From an uncultured Roseobacter sp. (lineage in GTDB: Bacteria > Pseudomonadota > Alphaproteobacteria > Rhodobacterales > Rhodobacteraceae): a stretch of 64,000 nucleotides of DNA. Where the stretch lies: assembly GCF_947499265.1 (NCBI RefSeq), contig NZ_CANMNK010000004.1, positions 372,001 through 436,000 of the forward strand, written 5' to 3'. The notes under the pieces are model-generated. The model ran no database searches. It had not been told where the DNA came from and worked only from the letters and a program-made list of their open reading frames with translations. Positions 26,204 to 35,033 of the stretch are shown here, piece after piece; position 1 is the first letter of the stretch, and each line of letters begins with the position of its first letter. The position numbers and the translations under genes are program-made.

Positions 26204-28205
26204 AGCCGCTCGCGCACAAAAGAAAATCAAGGCCCAAAAACGCCGCGTTGACGCTGGCGCGGCCCAGTCAGGGGTTGAGCAGCATTTCGAAAGTGCGACC
26301 GGTAGGGTTGGCATGGGCAGTTTGCGGATCAGCGACATGATTAAACCGCAAAACCCCACAGACACTCTCGTGGAATCGATTGCAGATCAACTCTGTACCA
26401 TCGTTGAGGACAATTATGACATCCAGATCCAAGTCGACGGTGAGGGGGTCACAGAATCGCTTCAAGTTCAAAAGCTTACCGTTCTGATCAATTCGCTCCT
26501 CGAGAACGTACGGCGCAACATTGGCAGTCTGTCCAAGTTGGCCCAGGATCTTGAAACGAAAGTCCGTGAGCGGACACTCAAACTCGATCTCATCGTTCAA
26601 AGTTCCAATGACGGCGTCTGGCTTTGGGACTTGCCGAATGACTGCGTCGAATATTCGCCGAGATGGCGGCAATTGATGGGTCTTGATAATGAGCGGCTTA
26701 ACAAGATCGACGATTGGCTTCTCAAGGTTCATCCGGACGATCAGGAGCGCCTGCGTTCGGCCATTCGGGCACATTTGCAGGGAACGACGCACTTTCTGAC
26801 CGAAGATTACAGGATCCTGCATGCGGATGGTACGTATCGCTGGGTTTGGTGCAGAGGGAGGTGTCATCGTGATCAGAACGGGCGTCCGATCCTGATGGCA
26901 GGCACTCAAACAGACGTTCACCAACTGCGCTCCATTGATGCATCAACGGGCTTGCCTAACGAGGACAGTCTACAATCCACGCTCGAAGACATCATCAATC
27001 GCAAGATACCCTTTCGGGCTATGGTCATCGGTGTCCCTCGCGTGATTTCGATGAAGGAGGAATTGGGATCGGATGAGTTGTCCGCACTGCGCAAGGCCAT
27101 TGCATATCGCTTGTCTTCATCGCTTCCGTTCGTGTCGGATTTGGCGCATCTTTCCGGGGAATACTACGCGGCCATCCTAACTCAAGACATCGGGGCGGAA
27201 GATCTGCACGCAAAGGTTCTGGAGTCTGTTCTCGATGCCTTCACCCGCCCGTTTTCGACGGGACTTCGGAACATACAGCTTGATGTCGCCATTGGTGTAA
27301 CTCAGCCCGTCCATGAATTTGATTGTTCTCCGTCGGATGTAATGCGCGATGCATGGGCATCTTATCGGTGTGCACGGAACTCCGGTCATCGCAGCAACAT
27401 ACTGAATGAAGAGCAGATTGAGGCTGCGCGCGACAGGGCATATATGCAGGAGCAGGTTCGCCGCGGGCTTGAACGCGGCTGGTTTGTTCCTTATTTCCAG
27501 CCGATAGTGGATATGAAAAGCGAGCGCACGCTCGGTTTTGAGACACTTTGCCGGATGTCCCATCCGGACCTGGGTATATTACCTCCGGCCCGGTTCATTC
27601 CAATAGCGGAAGAATTAGGGGTGATGGACGCGATTGGCGAGCGCATGTTGACCAGAGCCCTCGATCAACTTGCAACTTGGGCAAATATGGGCGCGCCGTT
27701 TGGAGAGCTCTTTCTGACGGTCAATCTCGAAGCGCAACAGATGATGCAGCAGGACTTTCCTCAAAAACTTGGTGAAGGCCTGCGCGCGCGGCATATTCCA
27801 GCCCAAAACCTGAAATTGGAGATCGTCGAAAGCTCGATGGTGGGTAACTTCGCCTCGGCCTCTCGACAGATTGGCTTGCTGCGGGAGCTTGGCGTGAAAA
27901 TTGCGTTGGACGATTTCGGGACAGGCTATTCATCCTTGGAATATCTAAACGAATTGACATTTGACCTGATCAAGATTGACAAAGCGTTTGTGGACGATGT
28001 TGAGAACGATCCCCGAAAGAAGTCGATGGTCAAGATGATCTGCGTACTGGCTGAGACACTTGGCGCTCAGATCTGTGTCGAAGGTATCGAAAACGATAGC
28101 CAGGCTGCAATCATGGTCGATCTGAACGTTACCTTCGGTCAAGGTTACATGTTCTCCAAACCGCTTCCAGCTGATACCTTGCACACTGCGCTTCAAGCAA
28201 TCTGA
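26196..28205 (+). CDS. PAS-GGDEF-EAL protein, probable NO-linked phosphodiesterase
   Basis: 669 residues from ATG 26196, inside the H-NOX stop region; ATG 26172 is an alternative. A coiled-coil N-terminus (about 60-130) is followed by PAS_3 (about 135-240, WLWDLPNDCVEYSPRWRQLMG). The GGDEF-type domain (about 250-400) reads LSGEYYAAI at the active site and so is degenerate. The EAL domain (about 420-665) keeps FETLCR, NLEA, LEIVES, DDFGTGYSS, KIDKAF, EGIEN and GQGY, all needed for catalysis. Expected role: cytoplasmic c-di-GMP phosphodiesterase controlled by the H-NOX partner. Confidence 0.85.
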   Translation: MAKAARAQKKIKAQKRRVDAGAAQSGVEQHFESATGRVGMGSLRISDMIKPQNPTDTLVESIADQLCTIVEDNYDIQIQVDGEGVTESLQVQKLTVLINSLLENVRRNIGSLSKLAQDLETKVRERTLKLDLIVQSSNDGVWLWDLPNDCVEYSPRWRQLMGLDNERLNKIDDWLLKVHPDDQERLRSAIRAHLQGTTHFLTEDYRILHADGTYRWVWCRGRCHRDQNGRPILMAGTQTDVHQLRSIDASTGLPNEDSLQSTLEDIINRKIPFRAMVIGVPRVISMKEELGSDELSALRKAIAYRLSSSLPFVSDLAHLSGEYYAAILTQDIGAEDLHAKVLESVLDAFTRPFSTGLRNIQLDVAIGVTQPVHEFDCSPSDVMRDAWASYRCARNSGHRSNILNEEQIEAARDRAYMQEQVRRGLERGWFVPYFQPIVDMKSERTLGFETLCRMSHPDLGILPPARFIPIAEELGVMDAIGERMLTRALDQLATWANMGAPFGELFLTVNLEAQQMMQQDFPQKLGEGLRARHIPAQNLKLEIVESSMVGNFASASRQIGLLRELGVKIALDDFGTGYSSLEYLNELTFDLIKIDKAFVDDVENDPRKKSMVKMICVLAETLGAQICVEGIENDSQAAIMVDLNVTFGQGYMFSKPLPADTLHTALQAI

Positions 28206-28802
28206 TTGTCTTCCTCCAGACTATCTCCTGCTTGGTTAGCTCCATGAAGACCTATTCGCCAACGCAAGTTATTCTGAACGGCAGGCGATTGATCTCGAAT
28301 TGAGCAGGCTAGCCCCGGTGTCTTTTTCGACCATCCAGAGAACGACAGGCTGAAAGAATTTCTCGGTCAAATTCTGCAACACTAGGCGAATGACATCGGG
28401 TAGCCCGATCGCCCCGATACGCCACGGCTCAAAATTGTTAAAAGGCGCGAAAAAAGAGGCGGACGCCCAAAAAACTGCGCAATAAGTCCGCTATTTTTTT
28501 GCCTACAGTACTGAGCCGCGCGCGCAACGCGCATAGGCGGCACAGCAGTGTTGATGTTGATGATGGTTGCTAATGTCCGTTTCGAGCCAAAAGACCTCGG
28601 GAAAGCGAAACGCTTCGCAAGCAACGCCCTATTGCCGTCGCGATTTCGCGAATATGGCTTTTCAAGCTTGCTGACGAAGCAAGGGCTGGGGAAGCTACAA
28701 GTTGAGGCAAAGACATGAGCAACGAAGGCCAGTTCAGTTGAGTCTCAAGTAGTAGATTTTTTTTAGACTGACACATCCGATCCGCACAGAAGCTTACTCA
28801 GT
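28206..28802. other. Intergenic region without a supported gene
   Basis: About 600 bases between the EAL gene and a convergent minus-strand gene. Frames are short and unconvincing. No hairpin followed by a T-run was identified. Confidence 0.4.
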
Positions 28803-29519
28803 CTATTTGGAAAACCAGTTGCATATGCCGCCAAAGCAGCCAAATGACTGCTCACCTTGCTGATCCTCACGTTCGGGAAGCAGATTAATCGCCTCTGTTT
28901 CACCAAGTTCAAATCTTGGAGGCTGGTCTTGTCGATCCAAACTGTCAAATCCGCTACTTTGATACTCTTCTAGCGTGACATAGTTCTCCTCAGGCATTCC
29001 CGACTCAACAGCTTGGTCATGAAATTCCGTAGTTGGTTGAAAGTGCCCCGACCAGTTTGTCCAACCCCAATTGTCGTCAAATCCAAGTTTTGCAATCAAT
29101 CCGGCATAGTACACACCAGGCGTTTTCATGGATTCGACATAGTCCAGTTCAAATTCCTGAGTGGCGGTATGATAAAGTTGCGGATGACCTCCCGGTCCTT
29201 CGCCCCCAACATAAATTGGGCCCTTTGAATCGAGAATGACAAAACTATAATTTTTCTGTATATTTTCTTGTTTCGGATCAAATACCTCCACCCCACTCTG
29301 AAATCTGAAGCCGTCCAGCGACTGTGTCGGGAATCTCTTTAGCTGAACCAAAGTGTTTGCCTGGTTCGCCACCTCCTGAAGCTCCGCAATTTTTCTTGTT
29401 GTAGGACTTGAATCCGCCAGACGTTGAAGCGGAGAGGTCGAGTTTTTTATTGCAGCGACGCTCGTACGGCGGCGTTGATGGGTCTGCCGTGGTGGACTTC
29501 CATGCGGTCGAGATTTCAT
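28803..29519 (-). CDS. Hypothetical protein with injection-system-like N-terminus
   Basis: 238 residues from the ATG at 29519, chosen over three earlier in-frame starts because GGAGG lies five bases upstream. The segment SPLQRLADSSPTTRKIAELQ followed by EVANQANTLVQLKRF resembles the repeated LQRLAD...LQEMAN motif found in cargo proteins of extracellular contractile injection systems (often with DUF4157). The rest is soluble and Trp/Tyr/Gly-rich (YYAGLIAKLGFDDNWGWTNW) and ends with three cysteines (FGCFGGICNW). No toxin catalytic motif is recognised. Confidence 0.55.
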   Translation of the reverse strand: MKSRPHGSPPRQTHQRRRTSVAAIKNSTSPLQRLADSSPTTRKIAELQEVANQANTLVQLKRFPTQSLDGFRFQSGVEVFDPKQENIQKNYSFVILDSKGPIYVGGEGPGGHPQLYHTATQEFELDYVESMKTPGVYYAGLIAKLGFDDNWGWTNWSGHFQPTTEFHDQAVESGMPEENYVTLEEYQSSGFDSLDRQDQPPRFELGETEAINLLPEREDQQGEQSFGCFGGICNWFSK

Positions 29520-29693
29520 GTCCGCCTCCACCGTCTCATAGTATCTAAAAATCATTGATTTTGTCACTTTTTTAGCCGCGCTAGGGAGATCTGACATTCG
29601 TGCTTGGTGCAGCATCGATCAAATTGGCTTCAAGCAGACGAACTACACCATTGTCTGCATTTACCATTGCTCGTTTTTTTGTAATCTCGCCTG

Positions 29694-30384
29694 ATGTGCG
29701 GACGAATAGTAGGCGGAAATCTCACCCAGGCTCAGATTGGCCATCATGGAGGGCTTTCTCTACGGAGCGCCTGTGCCCGATGCCGTTGCACCTGAAGCGT
29801 GCAGCGGATGGAATATCAAACCCACCCAGCAGATCCACATGGTTTGTCAGGACGCCGAAGCCTTCATTGGCACATCGGCCCGCTGGTGGTTTGTCCCGCA
29901 TTGGTTCAAGGGCGATGTCAAAGACTGGAAACAGACCACCTTCAACGCCCGGATCGAAACGGCGGCAGAGAAACCCACCTTCAGGACCGCATGGAAAACT
30001 TCGCGCTGCATCATCCCGGCGGTTGGATACTACGAATGGTCTGGCCCGAAGAACGACCGCAAACCAAATTACATCACGCTTGAGACAAATGCGCCGCTGA
30101 TCTTCTTTGCGGGATTGTGTTCAACACTTCAGGACGGCTCACGAACCTGCACGATACTGACGCGTGAACCAGCGGAGCAGATAGCACATATCCATACCCG
30201 GATGCCCGTCATCCTGAGGCAAGATGAGCTTGCCCCCTGGATCAGTGACGAAATGGAGACCACTGCCTCACAGGATGCCCTTGGCACAGGCTGGGATGGC
30301 CGGTTCAAGTTCCATGAGGTGAACAAGTTTGGTCGTGACGATGATGATCCGGAGTTGATCGAACCAATTGACAGACTGATTTAA
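29694..30384 (+). pseudogene. yedK: SRAP/YedK (HMCES-type) protein with N-terminal frameshift
   Basis: The catalytic start MCGRIVGGNLTQAQ is at 29694-29735 in one frame; the rest (MEGFLYGAPVPDA onward, to 30384) is in another. The family needs Cys2 in MCGR to crosslink abasic sites in single-stranded DNA. The later part keeps the other expected motifs: NIKPT, FNARIETAAEKPTFR, YYEWSG and HIHTRMPVIL. One base is missing or extra around 29720-29740. This is a true disrupted gene or a sequencing error; without repair the product from an internal start would lack the catalytic Cys. Confidence 0.75.
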
Positions 30385-30403
30385 TGTTCGCTATTCGTTC
30401 TCG

Positions 30404-30685
30404 ATGTCGACTCGTGCCCGAAGCCCACTGAAACGCAATGCTGAACAGAAGTTCCCAATACGACTGCGTACCAAAGCATCTGATGAGGATCGAATCCTGG
30501 ACGCCGATGCCATTCACGAATGGCTTTTGCGTGAACTAGGTTGGGGCAACTATGCCTGGACCGGGGACAATCAACCCGGCCACTATGCGAACGCATTCTA
30601 CCTGCCAAATATGGACGTTGCCCGAAGGTTGGTCGAGACCTTCGACCTGGAGCTGTTGCACCTCGAAGACATGAAATTGATCTGA
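30404..30685 (+). CDS. Hypothetical protein (93 residues)
   Basis: Soluble; the first 30 residues are basic and the rest looks structured (IHEWLLRELGWGNYAW, then YLPNMDVARRLVETFDLELLHLEDM). No family is recognised. It starts 20 bases after the SRAP stop and may be co-transcribed. There is no obvious RBS, which lowers confidence in the start. Confidence 0.45.
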   Translation: MSTRARSPLKRNAEQKFPIRLRTKASDEDRILDADAIHEWLLRELGWGNYAWTGDNQPGHYANAFYLPNMDVARRLVETFDLELLHLEDMKLI

Positions 30686-30858
30686 CAGATTGCTGACAAG
30701 ACCGAAGGACTGAACTCGCACGATTGCTCGAATGGACCACATCAGCGGTTTCAGAGCTGGTGCGTAAATAGCATGGCCGCCCCCCCTACGTAAGTATTGC
30801 CAATGGCCGGAATGGTAAAAATTTGCTACCATAACATCATTGGTTCGGGTGGTTTTTC

Positions 30859-31515
30859 ATGCGGTGGATATTGGTCATTGGGTTCGTTTGCTTTGTGGTT
30901 TGGGCGCTTGGCTCAGATCCTGAAGCACCTGTGATCAGCGTCACCCTCGCGCCAGATGGGATACAAAGCCTTGGCCAAAGCAGCTTCGACAAACCTAAGG
31001 TTCAAAACCCACCAGACGCGCCGGTCACATCCTCAGCAGAGAAAACCACGCTATTCGTATCGGGCTCAAGGGTGAATGTTAGAAAGGGTCCCGGAACCAA
31101 TCACAGTGTCATCGGGCAACTTGTGCATGGCGAAGCGGTAAAACAGGTTTCCGCTGCTGCCGGTTGGAAGGAAATCGAAACGCGACACGGCGTCGGATGG
31201 ATGTCGGCCAAATATCTTGCGGCCACAAAACCGAAAGTCGAAACCCAACGGCCCGAAAGCAGTCGCAAAAGGCAAATCGCACTGCCGACGAGCCGCGAAA
31301 AACAAGCGGCTCGCAATGCAATTATCCGGCAAAGCTTATCTTCATACCCTGGCTCCTGTCCTTGTCCTTACAATACTGACCGTGCAGGCAGAAGGTGTGG
31401 GAAAAGAAGCGCTTGGTCAAAGCCAGGAGGGTATTCTCCGATATGCTACGACAGCGACGTAAGTGAGGCGCGCCTAAATACCTATTTTGCTCTCAGGCGT
31501 GGAGCCGTGAATTAG
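30859..31515 (+). CDS. SH3b-domain exported protein with Cys-rich C-terminus
   Basis: 218 residues. N-terminal signal or anchor (RWILVIGFVCFVVWALG), linker, then a bacterial SH3 domain (about 65-118: GSRVNVRKGPGTNHSVIGQL, then GWMSAKYL), a basic linker, and a C-terminal motif with SCPCPYNTDRAGRRCGKRSA and CYDSDVS. That Cys-containing tail is a recurring element in proteobacterial SH3b and nuclease-associated envelope proteins. Probably binds the cell wall or periplasmic components. Confidence 0.7.
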   Translation: MRWILVIGFVCFVVWALGSDPEAPVISVTLAPDGIQSLGQSSFDKPKVQNPPDAPVTSSAEKTTLFVSGSRVNVRKGPGTNHSVIGQLVHGEAVKQVSAAAGWKEIETRHGVGWMSAKYLAATKPKVETQRPESSRKRQIALPTSREKQAARNAIIRQSLSSYPGSCPCPYNTDRAGRRCGKRSAWSKPGGYSPICYDSDVSEARLNTYFALRRGAVN

Positions 31516-31577
31516 TTTGATTTTATGAAGGGTAACCCTGGAAAAATAATTGTTTTTGAACCAATTGGGTGATTTGC

Positions 31578-32090
31578 ATGAATGCTGAAAAAGAGGAACA
31601 TGAAAGGAAGTCGATTTGGGCAAGCGTCTTGCCTACAGCGACCGTAGCCTTCCTAACAACAGTTGCGACAATAGGAGCGGCTTCACTAACCTTCTTCAAG
31701 GAAAGCCGAGAATTGGATATCGAAATGGTCAAGTTGAGTCTTGCCATTTTGAAGGGTGAATTTGAGGCCGAGGACGCCAGCGAACCGATACACGCCAGAC
31801 GCTTCGCTTTGAAGGCGCTGGCCCGATTCAGCGGGGTGGAAATGACCAATGATGAATTGGAACAATGGGCGCAGCGAGGCGGGGTTCCAATTGATGAGGA
31901 TCTGTTCTCTCGTGCTCTTCAAGAGTCATTATCGGATTTGGTTAAATTACAAACTCAAACAAGTCAGCTACTTTTCGAAAGGGGGCAAATGAATAACCGC
32001 CTCTTGCGAGCTCTCCGAGACGATCCTGACGCACTAAAAAGGCTGGAGGAAGAGGGACTGGTCAATCCCTCATTGCGTGAAATTCGCTAG
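31578..32090 (+). CDS. Single-pass membrane protein with coiled-coil C-terminus
   Basis: 170 residues from ATG 31578; a GTG nine bases earlier is an alternative start. One membrane span (about 16-36, LPTATVAFLTTVATIGAASL) is followed by a helical, charged domain including ELDIEMVKLSLAILKGEFE and QTQTSQLLFERGQMNNRLLRAL. No family is recognised. Confidence 0.55.
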   Translation: MNAEKEEHERKSIWASVLPTATVAFLTTVATIGAASLTFFKESRELDIEMVKLSLAILKGEFEAEDASEPIHARRFALKALARFSGVEMTNDELEQWAQRGGVPIDEDLFSRALQESLSDLVKLQTQTSQLLFERGQMNNRLLRALRDDPDALKRLEEEGLVNPSLREIR

Positions 32091-32160
32091 TATAAGCACT
32101 GATTGCAAATAGGTTGTGAACTGCCAGAATTCCCGGGCGAACTCCTTGAGCATCACAATG

Positions 32161-32589
32161 TCAATCCATGAACGCCTCGGCTTGACCCGTCGCCAGCAGC
32201 CATTCATTCACGTTCTCGCCGCCTTCATGGATTGTGACCAGATACCGACCAAAACTGCCAGTAGATTCCGCTTCCGAGCGCTTGGCTTTGATGGTGCACA
32301 AAAACACCGACTTGCCCTCTATGCGCGCCCTGACGGCCTCTGTAACGGCTTTGCCCTCGTCTGTCTTGTTCTCCGGGGTGTTGATCCCGAACAGTCGCAG
32401 ATGTTCGCCGTGAAGCCAGGTACGAAAGCCCAAGTCGATATCCGCAACGATGGTATCACCATCAATGACCCTGACGATGGTGGCGCGGTAGGTGTAGAGA
32501 CCGCAATCTGGAACGGGTTCTTCTGCGAAAAGCGGAGAAGAGATGGCAAGACAAGTAAGCGTTGCCAGTGATTTTAGTCGGCTTTTCAT
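32161..32589 (-). CDS. Thermonuclease-family (SNase-like) protein
   Basis: 142 residues with a signal peptide (KSRLKSLATLTCLAISSPLFA). The SNase-like core starts at ATIVRVIDGDTIVADIDLG and includes RLFGINTPE and GRYLVTI, giving the calcium-binding Asp and catalytic Arg/Glu region of staphylococcal-nuclease folds. Shorter than canonical nuclease (about 150 mature) but complete at both ends. Exported; probable extracellular or periplasmic nucleic-acid degradation. Confidence 0.8.
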   Translation of the reverse strand: MKSRLKSLATLTCLAISSPLFAEEPVPDCGLYTYRATIVRVIDGDTIVADIDLGFRTWLHGEHLRLFGINTPENKTDEGKAVTEAVRARIEGKSVFLCTIKAKRSEAESTGSFGRYLVTIHEGGENVNEWLLATGQAEAFMD

Positions 32590-32706
32590 CCGGGCGTCGA
32601 TCCATTGTGTTGATGTTGACGTGCTGCGACCTTGGTTCGATCAAGGTAAACCAGTGGTTAACGCAGTTCAGTTTTGGTTGTCTGCCTTACATCGTGCACG
32701 ACGCAA

Positions 32707-32835
32707 TCAGCGTACATCCATCTGTTTGATTAGCTTATCCTGGAGAGAAACCCACCAGATTGCGCTGACACCCATCAGAAACACTCCAAAACCGGCGAAA
32801 AACAGGCAGATGAAAAGCATTGGTGACATCGACAT
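32707..32835 (-). CDS. Small membrane protein (42 residues)
   Basis: Minus-strand ATG at 32835 with GGAG about eight bases upstream; stop at 32707. The product is a single hydrophobic helix (MLFICLFFAGFGVFLMGVSA) with a short basic tail (LQDKLIKQMDVR). Size and composition fit a real small membrane protein; there is no homology evidence. Confidence 0.45.
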   Translation of the reverse strand: MSMSPMLFICLFFAGFGVFLMGVSAIWWVSLQDKLIKQMDVR

Positions 32836-33020
32836 CCGGGCTCTCCTTTTGAACTATCAGAACTCGGGAGGATAACGCGGCCTCAGCAGATGAATTTGAC
32901 AAACATCAACCATACAATCGGAGGTAATTCAGCCTCGTTAAGCCAGCATTAACCAAAATTCCGCAGCATAAGTCTCAGGGGAAATGACTGTGCGCCTTGG
33001 GGGCGCAGGAGGCTGCTGGA

Positions 33021-33968
33021 ATGACAAATTGGCTTACGTCTGGATTATCCGTCTTTGGCAAAAAACAAAGACCAGACCCGAACACCGTCACGAAAAAACG
33101 CTCTCCCAGAGCATCAGGCTTTTCCGAGGATGCGTTGCGCGGTCTAGAGGATCTGGATGCCAGGATGCCACCTCCCGGCACAGAAGTGAAATCCGCCTTT
33201 GCGCCGAGCTACAAGCACACGGAACGGCTCTCAAAGAAGGCTTCTGCTGGCGGCGGGCTCGTCATCGATGCTGAAGGCAACAAGGTTCCGCACTATTGGG
33301 GACACCGCGAACGGCTGCGTAATCGCTTTCTCGCCGGTGGCCACAAACCAATGCCGGAATACGAAGTCCTTGAACTGCTGCTGTTCAATGCAATCCCCCG
33401 CATTGATGTGAAGCCTTTGGCCAAGCGATTGCTGGCGACCTTTGGGGATCTGAACGGGGTCATTGCCGCGTCAGAACACCGCTTGTTGAAGGTCGAGGGA
33501 GCAACGCCATGGGTGTACTATCATTTACGGCTTGCGGAGGCCTTCGCGCAGCGCATGGGGCAGGCGAAAATCCTTGAACGCGAAGTTGTGACATCTTGGG
33601 ATGAGTTGATCACTTACTGCCGCACGGCGATGGCACATCGTGAGACTGAGCAATTCCGTATCCTGTTTCTGGACCGCAAGAACGTGCTGATCGCAGATGA
33701 GGAACAAGCCAAAGGCACGGTTGACCATGTGCCGGTGTATCCCAGAGAAGTGGCTAAGCGCGCGCTGGAATTGAACGCCAGCGCCATCATTCTTGTGCAC
33801 AACCACCCGTCTGGCGACACGTCTCCCAGCAGACCGGATATCGAGATGACGGAGGCCGTCACAACGGCTTGTCAGGCAATTGGCGTGACTATTCATGACC
33901 ATGTGATTATCGGCAAAGACTCGGAGTTTTCGTTTAAGACCAATGGGCTGTTTGCGGCTTTTGCGTGA
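33021..33968 (+). CDS. radC: RadC-family JAB/MPN protein
   Basis: 315 residues from ATG 33021, which has AGGAGG eight bases upstream (an earlier TTG lacks one). An extended, basic N-terminus (about 85 residues) precedes the RadC helix-hairpin-helix region (GHRERLRNRFLAGG...YEVLELLL) and the MPN metal site HNHPSGDTSPSRPDIEMT with an upstream Glu (YPREVAKRAL). Zinc-dependent hydrolase fold; the true activity of RadC is unsettled despite the 'DNA repair' label. Confidence 0.9.
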   Translation: MTNWLTSGLSVFGKKQRPDPNTVTKKRSPRASGFSEDALRGLEDLDARMPPPGTEVKSAFAPSYKHTERLSKKASAGGGLVIDAEGNKVPHYWGHRERLRNRFLAGGHKPMPEYEVLELLLFNAIPRIDVKPLAKRLLATFGDLNGVIAASEHRLLKVEGATPWVYYHLRLAEAFAQRMGQAKILEREVVTSWDELITYCRTAMAHRETEQFRILFLDRKNVLIADEEQAKGTVDHVPVYPREVAKRALELNASAIILVHNHPSGDTSPSRPDIEMTEAVTTACQAIGVTIHDHVIIGKDSEFSFKTNGLFAAFA

Positions 33969-34079
33969 GTTAATCACCCTCTCGCAAATCGACTGACCTT
34001 GAGCGCAGGGGTGTTGTTGGTAGAGTTCTGGGGCTGCCACCCCTGCGGAGGCAAAGAACAGGTCCTCGCTATGCTTGCT

Positions 34080-34451
34080 TCATTGCATTGCAACTGCGCG
34101 CAACTCTGGTCCCGCGTTACCGCACCTTTGCACCCCTGCTTCTCGGCGAAAGCCATCCGCTTGCAAGCAACACGCTAGATCAGTTGATTGAGACTTCTGC
34201 ATACAAAGCCAATCCGATTCATGGTTGACGGGCCGCCGTTCGATGGTTGCGGGCTTGGCGCCCAACTCTTCGCGCAGATGACGGTGGTAGGCGAGGATGT
34301 CGTCTTTCGACAACGGGTCGCTGAGGTGGTGCGCCTTGGTGAAGCGCGCGAAGGTACGAAGATCCTGGGCGTAGGCCCGGAGCGTGTGATGGCCGAGACT
34401 GCGCTCATCACGGCGCGAGTTGACGAAAGCTGTGTGATCGAGATGGGGCAT
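34080..34451 (-). pseudogene. Truncated tyrosine recombinase (N-terminal fragment)
   Basis: The first 73 residues (34233-34451) read as the SAM-like N-terminal DNA-binding domain of a phage-type integrase: HTLRAYAQDLRTFARFTKAH, then LSKDDILAYHRHLREELG and KPATIERR. After IERR the resemblance stops abruptly and the frame continues as unrelated sequence to 34080. The catalytic domain (R-H-R-Y) is absent. It is a remnant of a mobile element beside a tRNA gene. Confidence 0.75.
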
Positions 34452-34478
34452 GCTGAACTCCTTTGCTTGAGTTCAGCA
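34451..34478. repeat. Perfect hairpin at the recombinase start
   Basis: Ten-base stem TGCTGAACTC / GAGTTCAGCA with an 8-base loop, overlapping the first codon of the recombinase fragment. It is followed immediately by a second copy of GTTCAGCA, giving a direct repeat. Could be a recombinase binding or regulatory site. Confidence 0.5.
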
Positions 34479-34522
34479 GTTCAGCATAGGTGGGTCGCCA
34501 CTCCGAAATTGCCCGCTTCAGC

Positions 34523-34553
34523 GGTAACGATAATGGGGCCCATTATCGCTACC
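34523..34553. repeat. 31-bp near-perfect palindrome
   Basis: GGTAACGATAATGGG then a single G then CCCATTATCGCTACC: 15-base arms with one mismatch. No coding frame explains it. It lies between the recombinase remnant and tRNA-Arg, the expected place for an element end or crossover site. The stretch 34479-34783 holds no gene. Confidence 0.6.
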
Positions 34554-34732
34554 ATCGAGATGGATGCCAGTTTGTGGGGCAGGGCGGTGGTAGGAGTTTC
34601 CACGTTTTCAGTGCTGGAGAAGCATATAGCTGATCGCTCCGAAGGCGGATGTCAAGTCTGGCGATCGCGAAAGGTGCTGGCAAAAGTAAGTTGCGAAACA
34701 AAGGCTTGGGTAGATGTTCGGATCGCCCTTCA

Positions 34733-34876
<144 letters not shown>

Positions 34877-35033
34877 TTAGTGACTAAGGTTGGGCCGCAT
34901 CCGAGGCAGTGGCGCTTACGCGAGTTTTTTTTCGCAAGCAGCCGAACGTGAGCAGTACTCAGGGATGGTGTGGCTGGTTTGGCTTGCCGTTGAACTTTCA
35001 GGCAACTCTTGAGACGGCCAGTACTAATCGGCG

